DNA of 64,000 bases from Eupeodes corollae (taxonomy: Eukaryota; Arthropoda; Insecta; Diptera; Syrphidae). Position 1 is the stretch's first letter. Each line of letters starts with the position of its first letter. The stretch covers positions 192,555,174-192,619,173 of the forward strand of contig NC_079147.1 in assembly GCF_945859685.1 (NCBI RefSeq), read 5' to 3'. The translations under genes were made by a program, and so were the position numbers. Below are positions 24,010 through 35,692 of the stretch, piece by piece. The notes under the pieces were generated by a model. It searched no databases. It was not told where the DNA came from and was given only the letters and a program-made list of their open reading frames with translations.

Positions 24010-24690
24010 GGATAGAATTTTAAGTTGGCAACACTATTTCAACTGACAACCATTTTGACAGCTGTCAAGTGATTTATTTTTTAGTTTGGTTTGACATTTC
24101 AGCTGATTGTGCAAATTTATTTTAAGAATTATATGATTCTGCTCGAAATTAGTATCTCAAGTTTAGTGATCAAGCTCACTGCCGTATTTGAATTATGACA
24201 ATCCTCAAGTGTACGTTAAGACACCGTTCCATCCTCAAAAACTTATTGTTTAGTGTGCTTTATGGATCAGTGGAATAATTGCTCTGTACTTCTTTAAAAA
24301 TGATGCTAGACAGTGAGTGTTTGAGTCAAGGATGACAGATATAGAGTCCAATTAAACAAGCATGATGTGCAGGAACCGTGGTTTGAGCATTTCACACAGT
24401 TCGTGTCACAATTGATTTATTGAATGAAACGTTTGGTAAAGGCATAGTTTAACGTTACTGATTCGTGAGTTGGCCTTGAAGATCGTGTCATTTAACGACG
24501 TTTGACTACTTTTTGTGGAGATATACGAGTTCATATATTTTGAAGTTGCTAGTCTACGCAACCGGCAAGACAATTGATGACAGCGTTATTAAAGATGTTG
24601 GAAAAATTCAACAAAAATTAAACTACGTCCAAACTAGCTGTGACGGTCATAGGCTAGAAATCATTTTTAAATAATTAGTATGCCAGAAGA
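24010..24690 (+). pseudogene. DDE_3-type (DUF4817 group) transposase remnant 1
   Basis: The 5' part (GGCAACACT, then TTTTGACAGCTGTCAAGTGATTT) matches the leader of the next remnant at 24765. After a scrambled stretch, transposase pieces appear in shifting frames: HPQKLIV, CALWISGII (where QKVTVWCALWxxGIIG is expected) near 24225-24290; VKDDRYR near 24330; DLLNETFGKGIV-like near 24410; the D-box CHLTTFDYFLW near 24490-24530; and LLVYATGKTIDDSVIKDVGK near 24550-24600. These match the IS630/mariner-group transposases common in arthropods (CDLTPLDFFLWGY..VYADNPxTIxxL). Heavily decayed. Confidence 0.66.
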
Positions 24691-24764
24691 TTATCATTGA
24701 ATAAACTTGAACTAAAACAACTTTAAAAAAATCATCTTTCTCTTATTTTGTGATTTTGAATCTG

Positions 24765-25095
24765 GCAATACTTTTTTATCTTTTTGACAGCTGTCAGTTG
24801 ATTTGTGATTAGTTTAATAAATAGAACTACTCCTGCAAATCATGCCAATTTATAATATTTCGGTTAGCGCTACACAACAAAAAAGTACATTTCTTGGAGG
24901 AAACTATCAGTGAGCCCATTATCTTGCATTGTGGGCCTATGGCGTGTTCTCGAATTTAACACCGGAGGACTGTTTTTAGTGGGGTTATGTGAAGTCACTT
25001 GTCTACGTAGGTAATCCTAAGACGATTGACGCCGTTGAAGAGAATATTTGGTGCGTTATTGTGCCTCTAGAATGGATGTTATTTAGATCAGCTGG
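24765..25095 (+). pseudogene. DDE_3-type transposase remnant 2, internal deletion
   Basis: Leader GGCAATACTTTTT, then TTTTGACAGCTGTCAGTTGATTT, as in remnant 1. An ATG at 24842 opens MPIYNISVSATQQKS, similar to the start of DUF4817-type transposases, then the sequence jumps to the C-terminal catalytic region: NLTPEDCF, a stop, WGYVKSLVYVGNPKTIDAVE and ENIWCVI. The whole middle of the gene is missing, so this is a deletion derivative. It lies about 75 bp after remnant 1 in the same orientation. Confidence 0.7.
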
Positions 25096-26294
25096 GGAAC
25101 CCTTATTTGTATAAAAGTTCTGTACCTCTAAAAAAACACTCGATATGAACCAATTTACCACCCACCAAAAATAGATGAGGTACTACAAAAATTGAAAAGA
25201 TATCAAGATTTGCAATAAATTTTAAAAATTAATATTTTGTTCTCTAAAAAAATAAGTAACGATACATTTTTGCAGTGATATTGCCGGGGGGAGGGGGGGT
25301 ATTTGTGAGGTGCTTTGTTTTAGGTTTGATTTTCTTAAAGGGTCTTACAGTGCATAAATGTCGAATGCACTATATACGACTTGGGAAATTGTAGGTATTA
25401 TAAGTTGGTTGTTGCACATTGCTGGCGCACTATGTTTCTTGGCGCTCTTGCCAAGCTCAAGTCATAAACATGCACTCACGACCAAAACATTAAAAAGTGT
25501 GACTAATTTGCATGGCGCAAATTTCAATGGAAATCTATAAAACTTAACGACGGATAGCAGTAAAACTGAAGTTTTGTTTTATTATGTATTTATGTATATA
25601 ATAAACATGTACTCTTATGTAGATATATATACATAAAGCTATATTGAATTTAAGATATATAGAAAGATATAATGAGAATTTGCACGAGTTAAGTAAGTTT
25701 AGCTTCCGACCGACGACGGACTTCACTGTATACGTTGGAACGAGTATTTTGTTTAAGGTACTTAACCTACAGGAGCAATATTTTCATTTAACATGGTAGT
25801 TTAGTTTTGAATCGTTTAAATCTATAGATATATTTGAACTTATGTCTTAAAACTGTATCTATGTATTTTGTCCGTAAGATAATAAATGTGTGAGCGGTAA
25901 ATAACCTGCGTTTTAAGAATGAGTCAGTTCTTTGACCAGACTTTGCTTTCAAAGTACGAATTATTCGTGACTTTTATAAAAGTGTATTTAACCACAACAA
26001 GTTTTATTTGTTTGCATATGTTAATATATTTTATTTTGATTTTTATAAATGATAACTTTGACAGGCAAAATGTTTTGAATCGATTGACAGCCGGCAAGAG
26101 CAACTTATTCGACAAACAAACGAAGAGGCAAATGACTTATGTATTAATAAAATGTGTTTGTTTATAGCTTTGTACTAATTTAGACAGCAATAATTAGATC
26201 TTTATATTGTCCAGCTAATTAAATATTTTAATTATACTGGTGCAATTTTAAACAACCTATTGTAGATTCTTGACAACTTAACCTAGTGTTCTTA
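25096..26294. other. No gene recognised (1.2 kb)
   Basis: AT-rich. A G-rich run (GGGGGGAGGGGGGG) occurs at about 25287. Overlapping open frames on both strands near 25919-26167 are AT-driven and not called. Confidence 0.45.
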
Positions 26295-27790
26295 TTCCGG
26301 TTCAAGAATTTCATTCGAAAAAGGTGAAATATTACACATTTGTAGAAAAACTGGTTGTTAAAAAAATTTTAAAATTTCAATTCTATAGTAAATATAAACA
26401 AACTGTTTCCTTGGTATACAACATTTGATTGTAGATTTAATTTTAAGGAGCATTGTTCGTGTTTAAAAAAAAGGCTTGGCTACCAGACTTAACATTATAA
26501 AGTATTTATCATGTAAGAACAGTTTAGTTCACATTAACTCACTCATAAGTATTATCGATTATGGAATGAGTATTTATGGATAATGTTTAAAGTCTTCACT
26601 GACTATATTATAAGACCCCAGTACCATAATACTATTTGGCTGAGCCCTAAAACATTTAGGACTACGTCCATTAAAAACATGTTAACTGAAGCTGATCTTC
26701 CTTTCATAGAGCAAAGAGTTCAAAATCTTACATCTCTTATCGGTCAAAGATTAAGTACATCCGATAGTTGTGTTGTGTCGATTGATGCAATGCTTAAGAC
26801 GTAAAAGAATTCCTAAGACCCCTTCAACACTTTACAATATCATACAACTTTCTAAACAAATAAATATCCCAGTTTTGAAAAATGTCATTCGACCTGCCAC
26901 CAAACCACCCTTGAACCTGCAAAAAGACTGTCTAGATATACAACTCACCTGCTTATCAAAATTGACAAAATCAAACGAGGAGTATAAACGAACTCCTTTG
27001 AAATTATGGATACAGAAAAACTTCACTGATGGATCTAAAAATGATCTCGGCACAGCATTTGTTTTTTTTTCACCCAGGCCGGTACTATAATCTCAAAAGG
27101 ACTACTTCGACATTCTGCTTCTGTTTTCTCAACCGAAGCTTCGGCTATTCTAAAAGCAATCGACATTGTTGGATCGAAAAAAGCAATTATCTACTCTGAC
27201 AGCCTCTCTACAATAGAACCCTCTTACAAGAGATTATTCTCAACAAACTAATTACCAGCAAGGAACGAGCTTTTGTGGATTCCAGGACACGTTGGATTAA
27301 AAGGCAACAAATCAGCAGACCAAGCTGCTTAATCTGCAACAATTGAAGCACTATAAACGTTTTACTTTCAAAACAGTAAAGACGAGCGGAAAGAAAATAA
27401 TAAATATTGGAACGAGGACAAAATTAGGCTTATGTGGATTCCAGGACACGTTGGAATAAAAGGCAAAGAATCAACAAACCAAGCTGCTAAAACTGCAACG
27501 GCAAAGACAAGCTAAAAGAAATTAATAAATATTGGAACGAGAAACTTCATGACCATCGGATGCAACATGTACATCATAATTCTCATATTAATTTAAACGC
27601 CTAACGGATCATTTTGCCCACTCAATGCTCATGAAAAATATAAAAATATATCTTCGGCTGCGATTGGGCCACATTTATACTACAAGCGGTCATTTCAGGA
27701 CAAGAACTGAGGCCTCAAATTGTCATCTCTCCAACATAAAAGACATAATCATCATTAAACACCTCGTCTATGATTGTTAAAGGATTAGAA
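26295..27790 (+). pseudogene. I-type LINE 3' half: RT thumb, linker, RNase H, Cys/His motif
   Basis: Multi-frame remnant. GFRISFEKxEILHI-like and FLGIQ..D..FNFKEHC boxes (about 26295-26460) are the end of the RT palm and thumb; SIIDYGMSIYG (about 26545-26580) continues it. The linker LSPKTFRTTSIKNMLTEADL is at 26640-26700. The RNase H parts are FTDGSKNDLGTAF (27020-27060), FSTEASAILKAIDI (27130-27165), IIYSDSLSTIE (27185-27220) and LWIPGHVGLKGNKSADQAA (27273-27330), all with the catalytic residues. A second copy of the last block follows at 27429 (see next). The C-terminal RLGHIYTTSGHFRTRTEASN plus a C/H cluster lies at 27655-27780. Stops and shifts throughout. Confidence 0.83.
27270..27541 (+). 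repeat. Internal duplication of the RNase H 3' block
   Basis: The unit at 27270-27416 is repeated at 27429-27541 with about 34 bp missing from the second. Both read LWIPGHVGxKGxxSxxQAAxxAT and end in AATAAATATTGGAACGAG. So the PGH motif occurs twice in a row, about 159 bp apart. This is a local tandem duplication, not an ancestral feature of the family. Confidence 0.88.
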
Positions 27791-27849
27791 AAGTAGCCAA
27801 AATAGTACTTCCTGGCTCATCCTTAACTAATCTACTTAAAAACCCAATC

Positions 27850-28735
27850 AGAAGAGAAACCCAGGGAAGCAATCTTGGCCCTTTTCTGTTCATCCTTTCT
27901 ATTAACGACGTATCGTCATGTCTACGCTCAAGTGAAGTTCTTATTTTTGCTGATGATATGAACATTTTTAAGATTACAAAGTCCACCCATGATCGTTTCC
28001 TTTTACAAGCCGACATTGATAGTTTTGCATTTTATTGTGGGAAAAATAGCCTTGCCCTCAACCCTTCAAAATGCCAGACCATAAGTTTAACTAAAAAACG
28101 AATCGTTAGTGTATTTGTTCTGTTCCAACTAAGAATTTACACACACATTAATTTTATTGTCAATAAGGCAAGTTGTATGCTTGGTTTTATAAAAAGCTGG
28201 GCAAAGGAGTTCAATGATCCCTATGTTACTCTTTCTTTGTATAATTGTCATGTTCGTCCTTATCTTGAATATGCATCGCAAGTATGGACTCCTTATTACG
28301 AATATTATAGAAAACGTATTGAATCCAATCAAAATAATTTCATTCGCTTTGCCCTAAAGGGTCTTCCTTGGGAAGATCCTTATGATCAGCCTCATGAACA
28401 TCGTATTCAGCTTCTTCAATTGCAATCTCTCCATCAGAGGCGTGTTAATAATGACTTAGTATTTTTTCATCAACTCATTAATGGTGAAATTGATGCACCT
28501 TATTTGCTATCTTGTGTACATTTGAATTACCGATGGGGAACTCATCACCTACAAATTAAAACTATCTAACTTTTATTTCCTTATTGTTTAATGTAATGTA
28601 GACTTTACATTTTTTACACTTTACATACATAATATTAATCTTATTGTAATATTAATCTGAGCTGGTAGTAATGGTAGCTTAAACTCGCTAAATATTAGCA
28701 TTGTAATTTATTTACGTGTTAATAAAGATATAAAC
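27850..28735 (+). pseudogene. Jockey/CR1-like LINE 3' end (RT palm to C-terminus)
   Basis: 5'-truncated RT that is open for about 239 codons, from 27853 to the stop at 28569. It starts at the RETQGSNLGPFLFILSIND box (normally GVPQGSxLGP) and contains the catalytic LIFADDMNIFKI (27938-27975), CGKNSLALNPSKCQTISLT, HINFIVNKASCMLGFIKSWA, the thumb NCHVRPYLEYASQVWTPYY and the LPWEDPYDQPHEHRIQLLQL region. The 3' UTR ends near 28735 in an AAACAAACAAAT-type tail. A few residues around 28110 seem deleted. It is joined directly to the I-type fragment above with no obvious spacer. RT cannot function without the first palm Asp box. Confidence 0.85.
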
Positions 28736-30064
28736 AAACAAATTAATCTTGACATTTTACTAAGTAGGAATTTTCTACATATTACGCAATGTTCTAGCGA
28801 CTCCAAAATTTTCAGCCTTTCTTTTCGTAAAGTGCTAATTTTCTCTTATTAAAATGTGGGCCCTCGAAACTGTGACAAACTTAAACGAATCTATTTATTT
28901 GAATTTTCAACTGCAGACTACTCTTATGAGATTAATTGTACATTGGCACAATCTTGTAATCCGTTGGCAACATCAGCCTAATGTAAGCTTACTTGTAAAT
29001 TCGGTAAAAATGTAAGCCTATGATTTGTGATTCATTGTAGGTGTTAAGAACCGAAGTGTTACCTTGTCAAACCTACACCTAGTTTAAAATTTTGCATCAT
29101 CCAATTCTTCGAAAGGATATTTTCAGTACTTAAATTTGTTTTCTTCACAAAGCTGATTCTTTTAATGTTTCGTAACCTTCCTCTTCAAAAAATATGTTCT
29201 TATTGAAGAGTAATTGTAGCTCACGACTTCAGCTCTTTTAAGTAAAATGGATTTAGCAAGTTGATAAAATTAAAATTAAAATTCTGTGATCTTAACAATA
29301 GCAAACTATTTAAAGATATTAAATCGTTTAAGATTAGCTAAATGATGTTTTAAGTTTAGTAAATTTCCTTTTACTATAAATTATTTAAAATGTTGATCTT
29401 GTGTTGTAATATTATTTAACCATTTAACTTTATGTGAATTTGACGAAAGTGAATTTGAAATTTCACAAAATGAAAATGGATGGTCTGTATTTCGGTTTTT
29501 CGTCTTCTAAACTAATTCCAATCAAATTGTTTATGTTCCTTTAATAATCTATTCAGTATTGGTACAATTGCAATTTACTTTCCTGACAAGTCCGATATTT
29601 TGAATTTTGTCACGTTAAATATGTCTTGTAGTTTTTGTTTTAGAATTGTTTATACTCTTTCATTTTAAATAGACTTAAGTAAAATTGTATCTATTTCCAA
29701 AAAAATTTAGTTTTGATAGTTTGAAGCTATTTTAAAATTTTCGAAATCCTTGCAAAGGTAGAATGTGTAATTTACTTTCACGTGAAATTGGAAAGGGTTT
29801 TCAATTGAGTTTCAATAGAATTGAAGAATATGAACCATTGCTGAATTCATAATACTCGTACATAGTGAAGTGAATAATTAAATATTTAATAATTTCCCTT
29901 TATTTCAAAACTCATGTTTCAGCTCAAATAAAACATGAGTTGTGAAATAAATTCATTGCTATGTACAATTTATGAAAAGACTTGAAGCGTTTCATATCGA
30001 ATAGCCGCTATTTTTATACTTTTAAAAATAACACCTTTCAACTTTTTACTTTATTTCTAAAAAT
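28736..30064. other. No gene recognised (1.3 kb)
   Basis: AT-rich with no recognisable feature. Confidence 0.45.
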
Positions 30065-30420
30065 GGATTGGTACAATCTTCAACGATTGAAAATCGTATT
30101 GAAATTGTTAAAATTCATTACACTAAAAATTAAAGTGAGTGTTCGTAAAACTTAAGTTTTTTATGGACATAATTATTAGGTTTTGATATCGACGATGTTT
30201 ATTTTCAAGAAGGTGTCGCTATGTGACACAAAAGCAACGCACAAATTTCAATTTTGCAAGATAAAATTCCTAACCGTGTTATTGAAATTGAACACCTTTA
30301 GACTTTGTATATTCTTTTCCGGCACGTAAGTGATATGGCCTATAGCACTGCACTCGATTCAAGTGAAGTAGTTATCGACGACATACAGCGAAATAAAGGT
30401 TGTGGTGCTGTAACCTAACC
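30065..30420 (+). pseudogene. DDE_3-type transposase remnant 3, internal deletion
   Basis: The N-terminal piece STIENRIEIVKIHYTKN lies at about 30078-30130, as in DUF4817-type helix-turn-helix heads. The C-terminal piece IDDVYFQEGVAM, a stop, and HKSNAQISILQDKIPNRVIEI lies at 30185-30290, where VDDMWFQQDGATCHTAxETI is expected. TPLDFVYSFPAR near 30295-30330 echoes LTPLDFFLWG. The middle is deleted and the second catalytic Asp of FQQDG is replaced (FQEG). Confidence 0.55.
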
Positions 30421-30544
30421 AGAAATATATGAACATCCATTAATTTCGATGGAAAGCCTTTTAAATTTGTTCCATCAAAATTCTAATCAAATTTAAAAGC
30501 GCAGTTATAGAGAAAGTCACCAAAAGTCTGAGCAAAAATCTTAG

Positions 30545-31180
30545 CTTCTGAAATAATTTTAACAAAAACAGTTTTGAGGTTTTGATAAGATAGCCTCCAA
30601 TTTCCCATCAAATATCGTGAACTGATGAAACAAAATAGTGATGAATTTATGAAGAAAATGGATAGTTCCCTTAAGACGTAGAGGAACTTGTCTTCTAATA
30701 CTTCTACGGCTATGAATAAAGTTTAATTGTTCCAAAATTGATGGCTGAATGTACTCTCTGCGTTTAGAAAGCAATGGAAGATTTATGAGGGTGAGCCTAT
30801 GATTGTACGGTTAAAGTTTGAGCCTATTAGACCATGGGAAGAAACGGAGGCAGAAGCGCATGAATCATCTTTGCACTCCTTCTTTTCTGTTTAGATGGAC
30901 TGAATAAAAAGGAGCCCATAATATGCAGCCATATTCCAATATTGGTCTTACAAATGATATATAAAGAAGCTTAAGAATAAAAGGGTCGCAAAAATCATTT
31001 AAAAACCGTTTTATAAATCCGAGTGTCTTATTTGCTTTTTTAATAAAATATTCATAATAATTTGTAAAAGTTAATTTTGAGTCAAGAATAATAACTTGGT
31101 CAGAGAAAGTAGAGAGTTTAGTCAAATAAGAAAAGTTTAATTGATAAATTGAAAGTCATTTTCAAGAAATATGGTGTCTT
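30545..31180 (-). pseudogene. Jockey-like LINE 3' end, RT thumb to C-terminus
   Basis: Minus-strand fragment. Reading right to left: FSDQVIILDSKLTFTNYYEY, IKKANKTLGFIKRF, FVRPILEYGCILWAPFY (30865-31125), then across a frame change RFCLRFFPWSN and LPLLSKRREYIQPSILEQLN (down to 30559). The VRPxLEYxxxxWxPxY box and the order match the LINE at 27.85 kb, so both may belong to one clade. The catalytic palm is not included. Truncated and frameshifted. Confidence 0.75.
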
Positions 31181-31929
31181 CACATTTTGGAAGTAAATAA
31201 AAATACTTGTAAATGGTTTGTTTATATTTATTTTTATAATGATACAAATTTGTCGAACAAAATACAGACATTTTACAAAATTGTTTTAAAGGAAGAAAAC
31301 AAGGAAAAAACCTTCTTAAAACTTTCAGTCGGAAAATATTTCACCCTGACAAATTTAATTTCAATTTTTCGCTACTGTAAGTTTTACCTCTTTACATTTA
31401 CGAACTATCAATTTGTTCGTAGTTCAACTCTTTTCAAGATTAAAATGGTTGCTTTGTTTTTTTGAACGGGTTTTTGAAAGCTTATATCGCGCAAAAAAAT
31501 AGATGGTGAAAATCTGCTAAGACTCATAATAAGTTTGTGAAAACGAAATTTAAAGAAGTGGTTTCTTAAAAAAGTAAAGAAGCCGACATTAATCACTTGG
31601 CAAAATTATGTTTTTTAAAATATGATTTTCTGTCTGTGTTTTGGAAAACAAAAAAGTATGCGGAATTAAATCGAAACATTCGTCTTATACTTTTCCTCTG
31701 TATTCCACTGCTTTACAAAATTATAACCGCATCTGTAAAATTGCGTTTTATATTGAAATGGCAATGATACCTTCCTTTATTTTTAGGCATTGCAAAAATA
31801 TAACCGCACAATTCAAAACTCTCTGAAAACTTCATTCACTTCTGTATTTTAAAATGACAAAAAACAATTCCGAGGGATACAGTTTTAAGCTATGTATGTA
31901 TATGGGAAAAAATCTAAATTCAAACTTTT
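31181..31929. other. No gene recognised (750 bp)
   Basis: AT-rich, with short non-specific open frames only. Confidence 0.45.
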
Positions 31930-32570
31930 CGGTCAAGTGACCTAAGCTTAAGGGCTATTGGTAAGAACATTTCAAGATCAAAACGAGTTGTCTGCAATTT
32001 TCTGCTCCAAATTCGACGTAAAATGACACGTAACGATAAGAGACCTTTAATCAATGCTGCGTCCAGTTCGTTCTTCGGAGGAAATGCTTGACGAAATGGG
32101 TAAAGAGCTTCGGTTTCAATGGTTTGGCGTTCTAAAAAGCAGTGGAGTAATTGTTCGGGTCAAAATGGTGCCAGCTCCAAATGTGATAGGAGTTGCATGG
32201 TTTGGAGGCCTTCTGCGACCGTGGTAAGGTTGCACTTGCATTTACCTCTACTAAGATAATTTGTTACCTTACTTAAGACGAGTTCGGAATAATTCTCTAA
32301 ATTACGTTAGTTGTCAAATTTTGGTGTTTTTTCTGGCTCAAATGACATACATTTGATGTAGTTGCCAGCACGTTCTCCAGATTGTTATCCTATGGAACAT
32401 TTTTGGGGAATTTTAACACCCAAAATGTTTATCCATAAAATGCAATTTGTCTATGAACTAGTTGCGGAAGAATGGAACCTAAGTTCAAGTATGCAAAATA
32501 CTGTATTTCTTGAAAAACACGTCATTTAAAAAGTTCTTCAATCTTTTTGGAAACTACGTTATTTGTAGGG
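31930..32570 (+). pseudogene. Tc1-like transposase remnant
   Basis: A helix-turn-helix piece, LSLRAIGKNISRSKRVVCNF, reads at about 31948-32005 and matches the second HTH of Tc1-type transposases. A long decayed stretch follows. The catalytic C-terminus, LPARSPDCYPMEHFWGIL, reads at about 32362-32415 (expected WPARSPDLNPIENLWGIL; the acidic Glu is kept), followed by YELVAEEWNLSSSMQNTVFL. A QFWCFFWLK-like stretch before it may be the degenerate second-Asp box. Terminal repeats were not found. Confidence 0.7.
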
Positions 32571-34430
32571 TCACTTATAAGTTCTTCTGATAACTCTTAC
32601 AAACAAAGTTAAATCCATAATGGTTGAATAGAAATTCAAAGAAATAAGTTGGAGTTCATCTTCATCTGATGAACCAACAATTATTGTCAAAGTTGTCTAA
32701 TTTATTTTTGCATTCCAATTAGAATAATTAATCCTATCGCACTTTATTTGAAAAAATAATTGTTGAAATATTATATTATGAGTTATTTTCCTTTAAGCCT
32801 TCCATCACACGCAACTTATGTCAAAGTACTCTCAAAAAGAGTTAACTTGTGAAAAAGTTAACGTCCGAACATTTCTGTGTTTCTTGAACGTACTGGCTCA
32901 TCAAATTTTGTACTTCCATTTGTGATTTAAAGCATATTGTCGTTAAATATTTATTTAATTCGTTTTTTTCCGTCGGCAAAACATCACTTAACTTTCAACA
33001 ACTCGCTTAAGTTGTCAAAAACCCAAAAATATCTAGATTTAAAAAAAATTCATCAGCAGCTTTTAGAATTTAGATTTAACATAGTTTAAGGGTAAATAAA
33101 TCACTGTCTACTCTATAATATTTATAGATACGGTTTCGACCCTCTTTAGAAGCTTGTTTTTTTCTAGATTCATCTTAAGATTATTTGTTTAAAAATCAAC
33201 ACACAGCATTCGCAAGATGAAAGCCTTGAGTGATAACAGTTCCTATAGAACTATTGAATACAATTCACAAAGTTTTGTTAATTAAGTCAACTTAATTAGG
33301 CATTAGCTTAGTTATATGGCTTGACCAATATTTTTCCTCATTATTTGTTCACAGTTTGGCAAATCAATCTTAACGAAGAGAGAAGAGTAGGGTTGTTTTT
33401 TGAAGAATTTGGTAAATTTTGCAAGATAATTTAAATGACCAAAGTCACAAAAAAGTATAAATATTTAAATTTTTGTTTCTGTTTTTTTTTTTTACAAACA
33501 CATATAAAACATCAAGAACTCACACACTATACCTTTGGTTCAATCATTTTATCTATTAATCCACATCTTGGTGCAGAATAACTGTATGGCATTAATGTGA
33601 CCATACTCCTACTCTTTTATGAGTAAGTATTTATTATTATATCTCAAATTTGTTCAAAATATTTTCTCCTTTATTTTTTTTTGACAACAAAAAAAATTTA
33701 ACAAATAGTTTTATTTCAAAAGAAAAGATCATAAGTTAAAAAATTTAAATGTGTATAATTTTAACTTACACAAAAAATTAATAAAAATAAAAAAACACTT
33801 TTTGTCGTCGTTAGATGGAAGGGAGTAGGGGATGAAAAATTGATTAATCTTTCTCTTTTTCAAATCACAAAACACAAATTTTTAAAAAATTTCATTGAAC
33901 ACCAAAAAATTATTTTTTTCTTATTCGAATCGAAAAAAGTATCCGTCGGGTTTTTATTTTTGTTATTTATAAGATATTCTCTATATTTTTGTGTGTAGGT
34001 ATAAATTGATGAATCGATTAATCCGATGAATTAAAATTCAAACAAAACAAAAAATATCGTAGGTAGGTACTCTCAAACGCACACGGAGTAAGCCCGAAAG
34101 TATCTTGTATCTTTTGCCTCGAATTAACCGTTTTGAGGTTCAAAATCGAACTGAGGCTCAAACTCACAAACGTATACGTTCGAATCAATAGGTCTTTGTG
34201 GAAAAGATACACAAAAAAACACAAAGTAAGATATAAGATAGATTTGGTGAAGAAGGGAGGGTGTTTTTTTTTTGTTGGTGTATGTGGTGTGGATTGAATT
34301 TTCGCTTGCGCACCACAATACATCTACACAATTAAACTGGATTTTGTATCTGTGTATTTGTGTGGTGTATCTTAAAGTGGGAAAACTAGTTTTAGATATA
34401 AATACGTTCAACTGTGTGCGACGACGACGG
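32571..34430. other. No gene recognised (1.9 kb)
   Basis: AT-rich, with poly-T, poly-A and CACACA stretches near 33480-34330. Open frames on the minus strand at 34018-34411 overlap each other in two frames, are low-complexity and are not called. Confidence 0.45.
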
Positions 34431-34630
34431 TATTGAGGTAGAAAAGATATAGAGATTCAAGAAACGCCCCTTTATCTTTTCATAATTCACTCTTTGCGAC
34501 ATCCGCATGCGCGTTTTCTTCAGTCTTTCATCGGTCCGTCGTTTATTGTCTATCTAGATCCAGTTCCCCGTGCTCTGGGGCTGCCATTTAATTTTCTTTT
34601 GTCAATTTGAATGTGTATCTTTTCAGGTAA
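34430..34630. promoter_or_regulatory. GC-richer island, possible promoter/5' UTR
   Basis: About 200 bp of clearly higher complexity than its surroundings (CATCCGCATGCGCG, CGGTCCGTCG). It has an initiator-like TCAGTC at about 34519 and a donor-like CTTTTCAG|GTAAAA at about 34626 on the plus strand. No TATA box or downstream element was found. The call is compositional and weak. Confidence 0.25.
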
Positions 34631-35011
34631 AAATACAAATATACACACAGATAGACTTTTTTCTTGGTTTAATTTGAAAGGTGGGTGGGTTGAATTAGAG
34701 AGGGTTTATTTTCAGCTGCCATTATCATATTTTGTAGAGGAGGGAGATTGCTGTGTGGTTGGTTGTTGTTTTTTTTTTCTTTTTTAGGTTTTGATTTGTG
34801 TTGGTGTATTTTTGAAAGCCATGAAAATTGAGTTATTTTGATATAATCTATTCAAATTATATTTAACTCACTCAAAAGCATTTAAAAAAACACAAACATT
34901 TGAAGATGATGCAAAAACAAAAAAATAAAAAGAGGTGTTATTATGATTTATTTAAAATTGTATTTGGGAATTTGAGTTGTTTATAAATATTAAATTACCA
35001 ACTATGCATAC

Positions 35012-35122
35012 CTCTGTCTTCCATATCATCAGAAGCAGAAATTAAGGTTTCAATTTTCAAAACATTCATCACATTTTGTTTATGTTCAGTGGAGGAATTC
35101 TCACTTTCGGTATATTTTCATT
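35012..35122 (-). CDS. Candidate host exon with start codon (5' UTR plus 19 codons)
   Basis: On the minus strand an acceptor (CTGTTTTTTATTTAG) precedes 111 nt ending in a donor (ACAGAG|GTATGC). All three frames have a stop early in the exon, so it cannot be a fully internal coding exon, but an ATG at 35067-35069 opens MNVLKIETLISASDDMEDR to the donor, leaving phase 1. The frame also reads sensibly upstream of the ATG (TESENSSTEHKQN) back to a TGA three bases into the exon. That could mean the true acceptor is different. An upstream ATG in another frame ends after six codons. It resembles no mobile element. The protein is not recognised. Confidence 0.42.
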
Positions 35123-35692
35123 CTAAATAAAAAACAGTGGTTTTGGATAGAATTTAAATTTTGCAGAAAAGTGAACTTGAGAAAGAAATTTTAAAACTTA
35201 TGTTTTTTTACATTCCCTTAACATCGGTGTATTGTCAAGATTTTACCTCAAATGGTTCGATATTATTTGCATCTGTAATTGAATGACTTCAATTTCAGAA
35301 CAGATTAAATCCGTTTGCCTCAAAAATTGTTTAAAAATGTGATGAACAAAATAGTGCGTATACGTCAGAGTGTACCAAAAAGTTTTACAATTGCTGTTAA
35401 GAACAAAAATTCTTTCTTTTGTGGACGAAGATTTTTGTAGTTTTAAGGCATTTATTCAATTTAAGATTTTTAAGAATTTTAAAATTGTTTTCTTTTTTTA
35501 TTTGTTAAAAATTAAATCACTTTGAACTGATTTGTATCAAATTGTCTTTAATTTTAAGCTTGACAAAATTAAAAGCGGGATGTGTAAATATTTACAAAAT
35601 GACCCAAGTAATATCTTTGAGTTATTGTTTTGTTTTCATTTGTTATATTCTCAGTGTGACAAAATTGTGCAGTTTTTATTTACTTCCTTACT
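35123..35692. other. No gene recognised (570 bp)
   Basis: AT-rich flank between the candidate exon and the RTE-like element. Confidence 0.45.

Noticed and set aside
34018..34411. Two overlapping minus-strand ORFs
   Set aside because: Low-complexity, in two frames over the same bases, no domain; chance frames in CA/GT-rich DNA.
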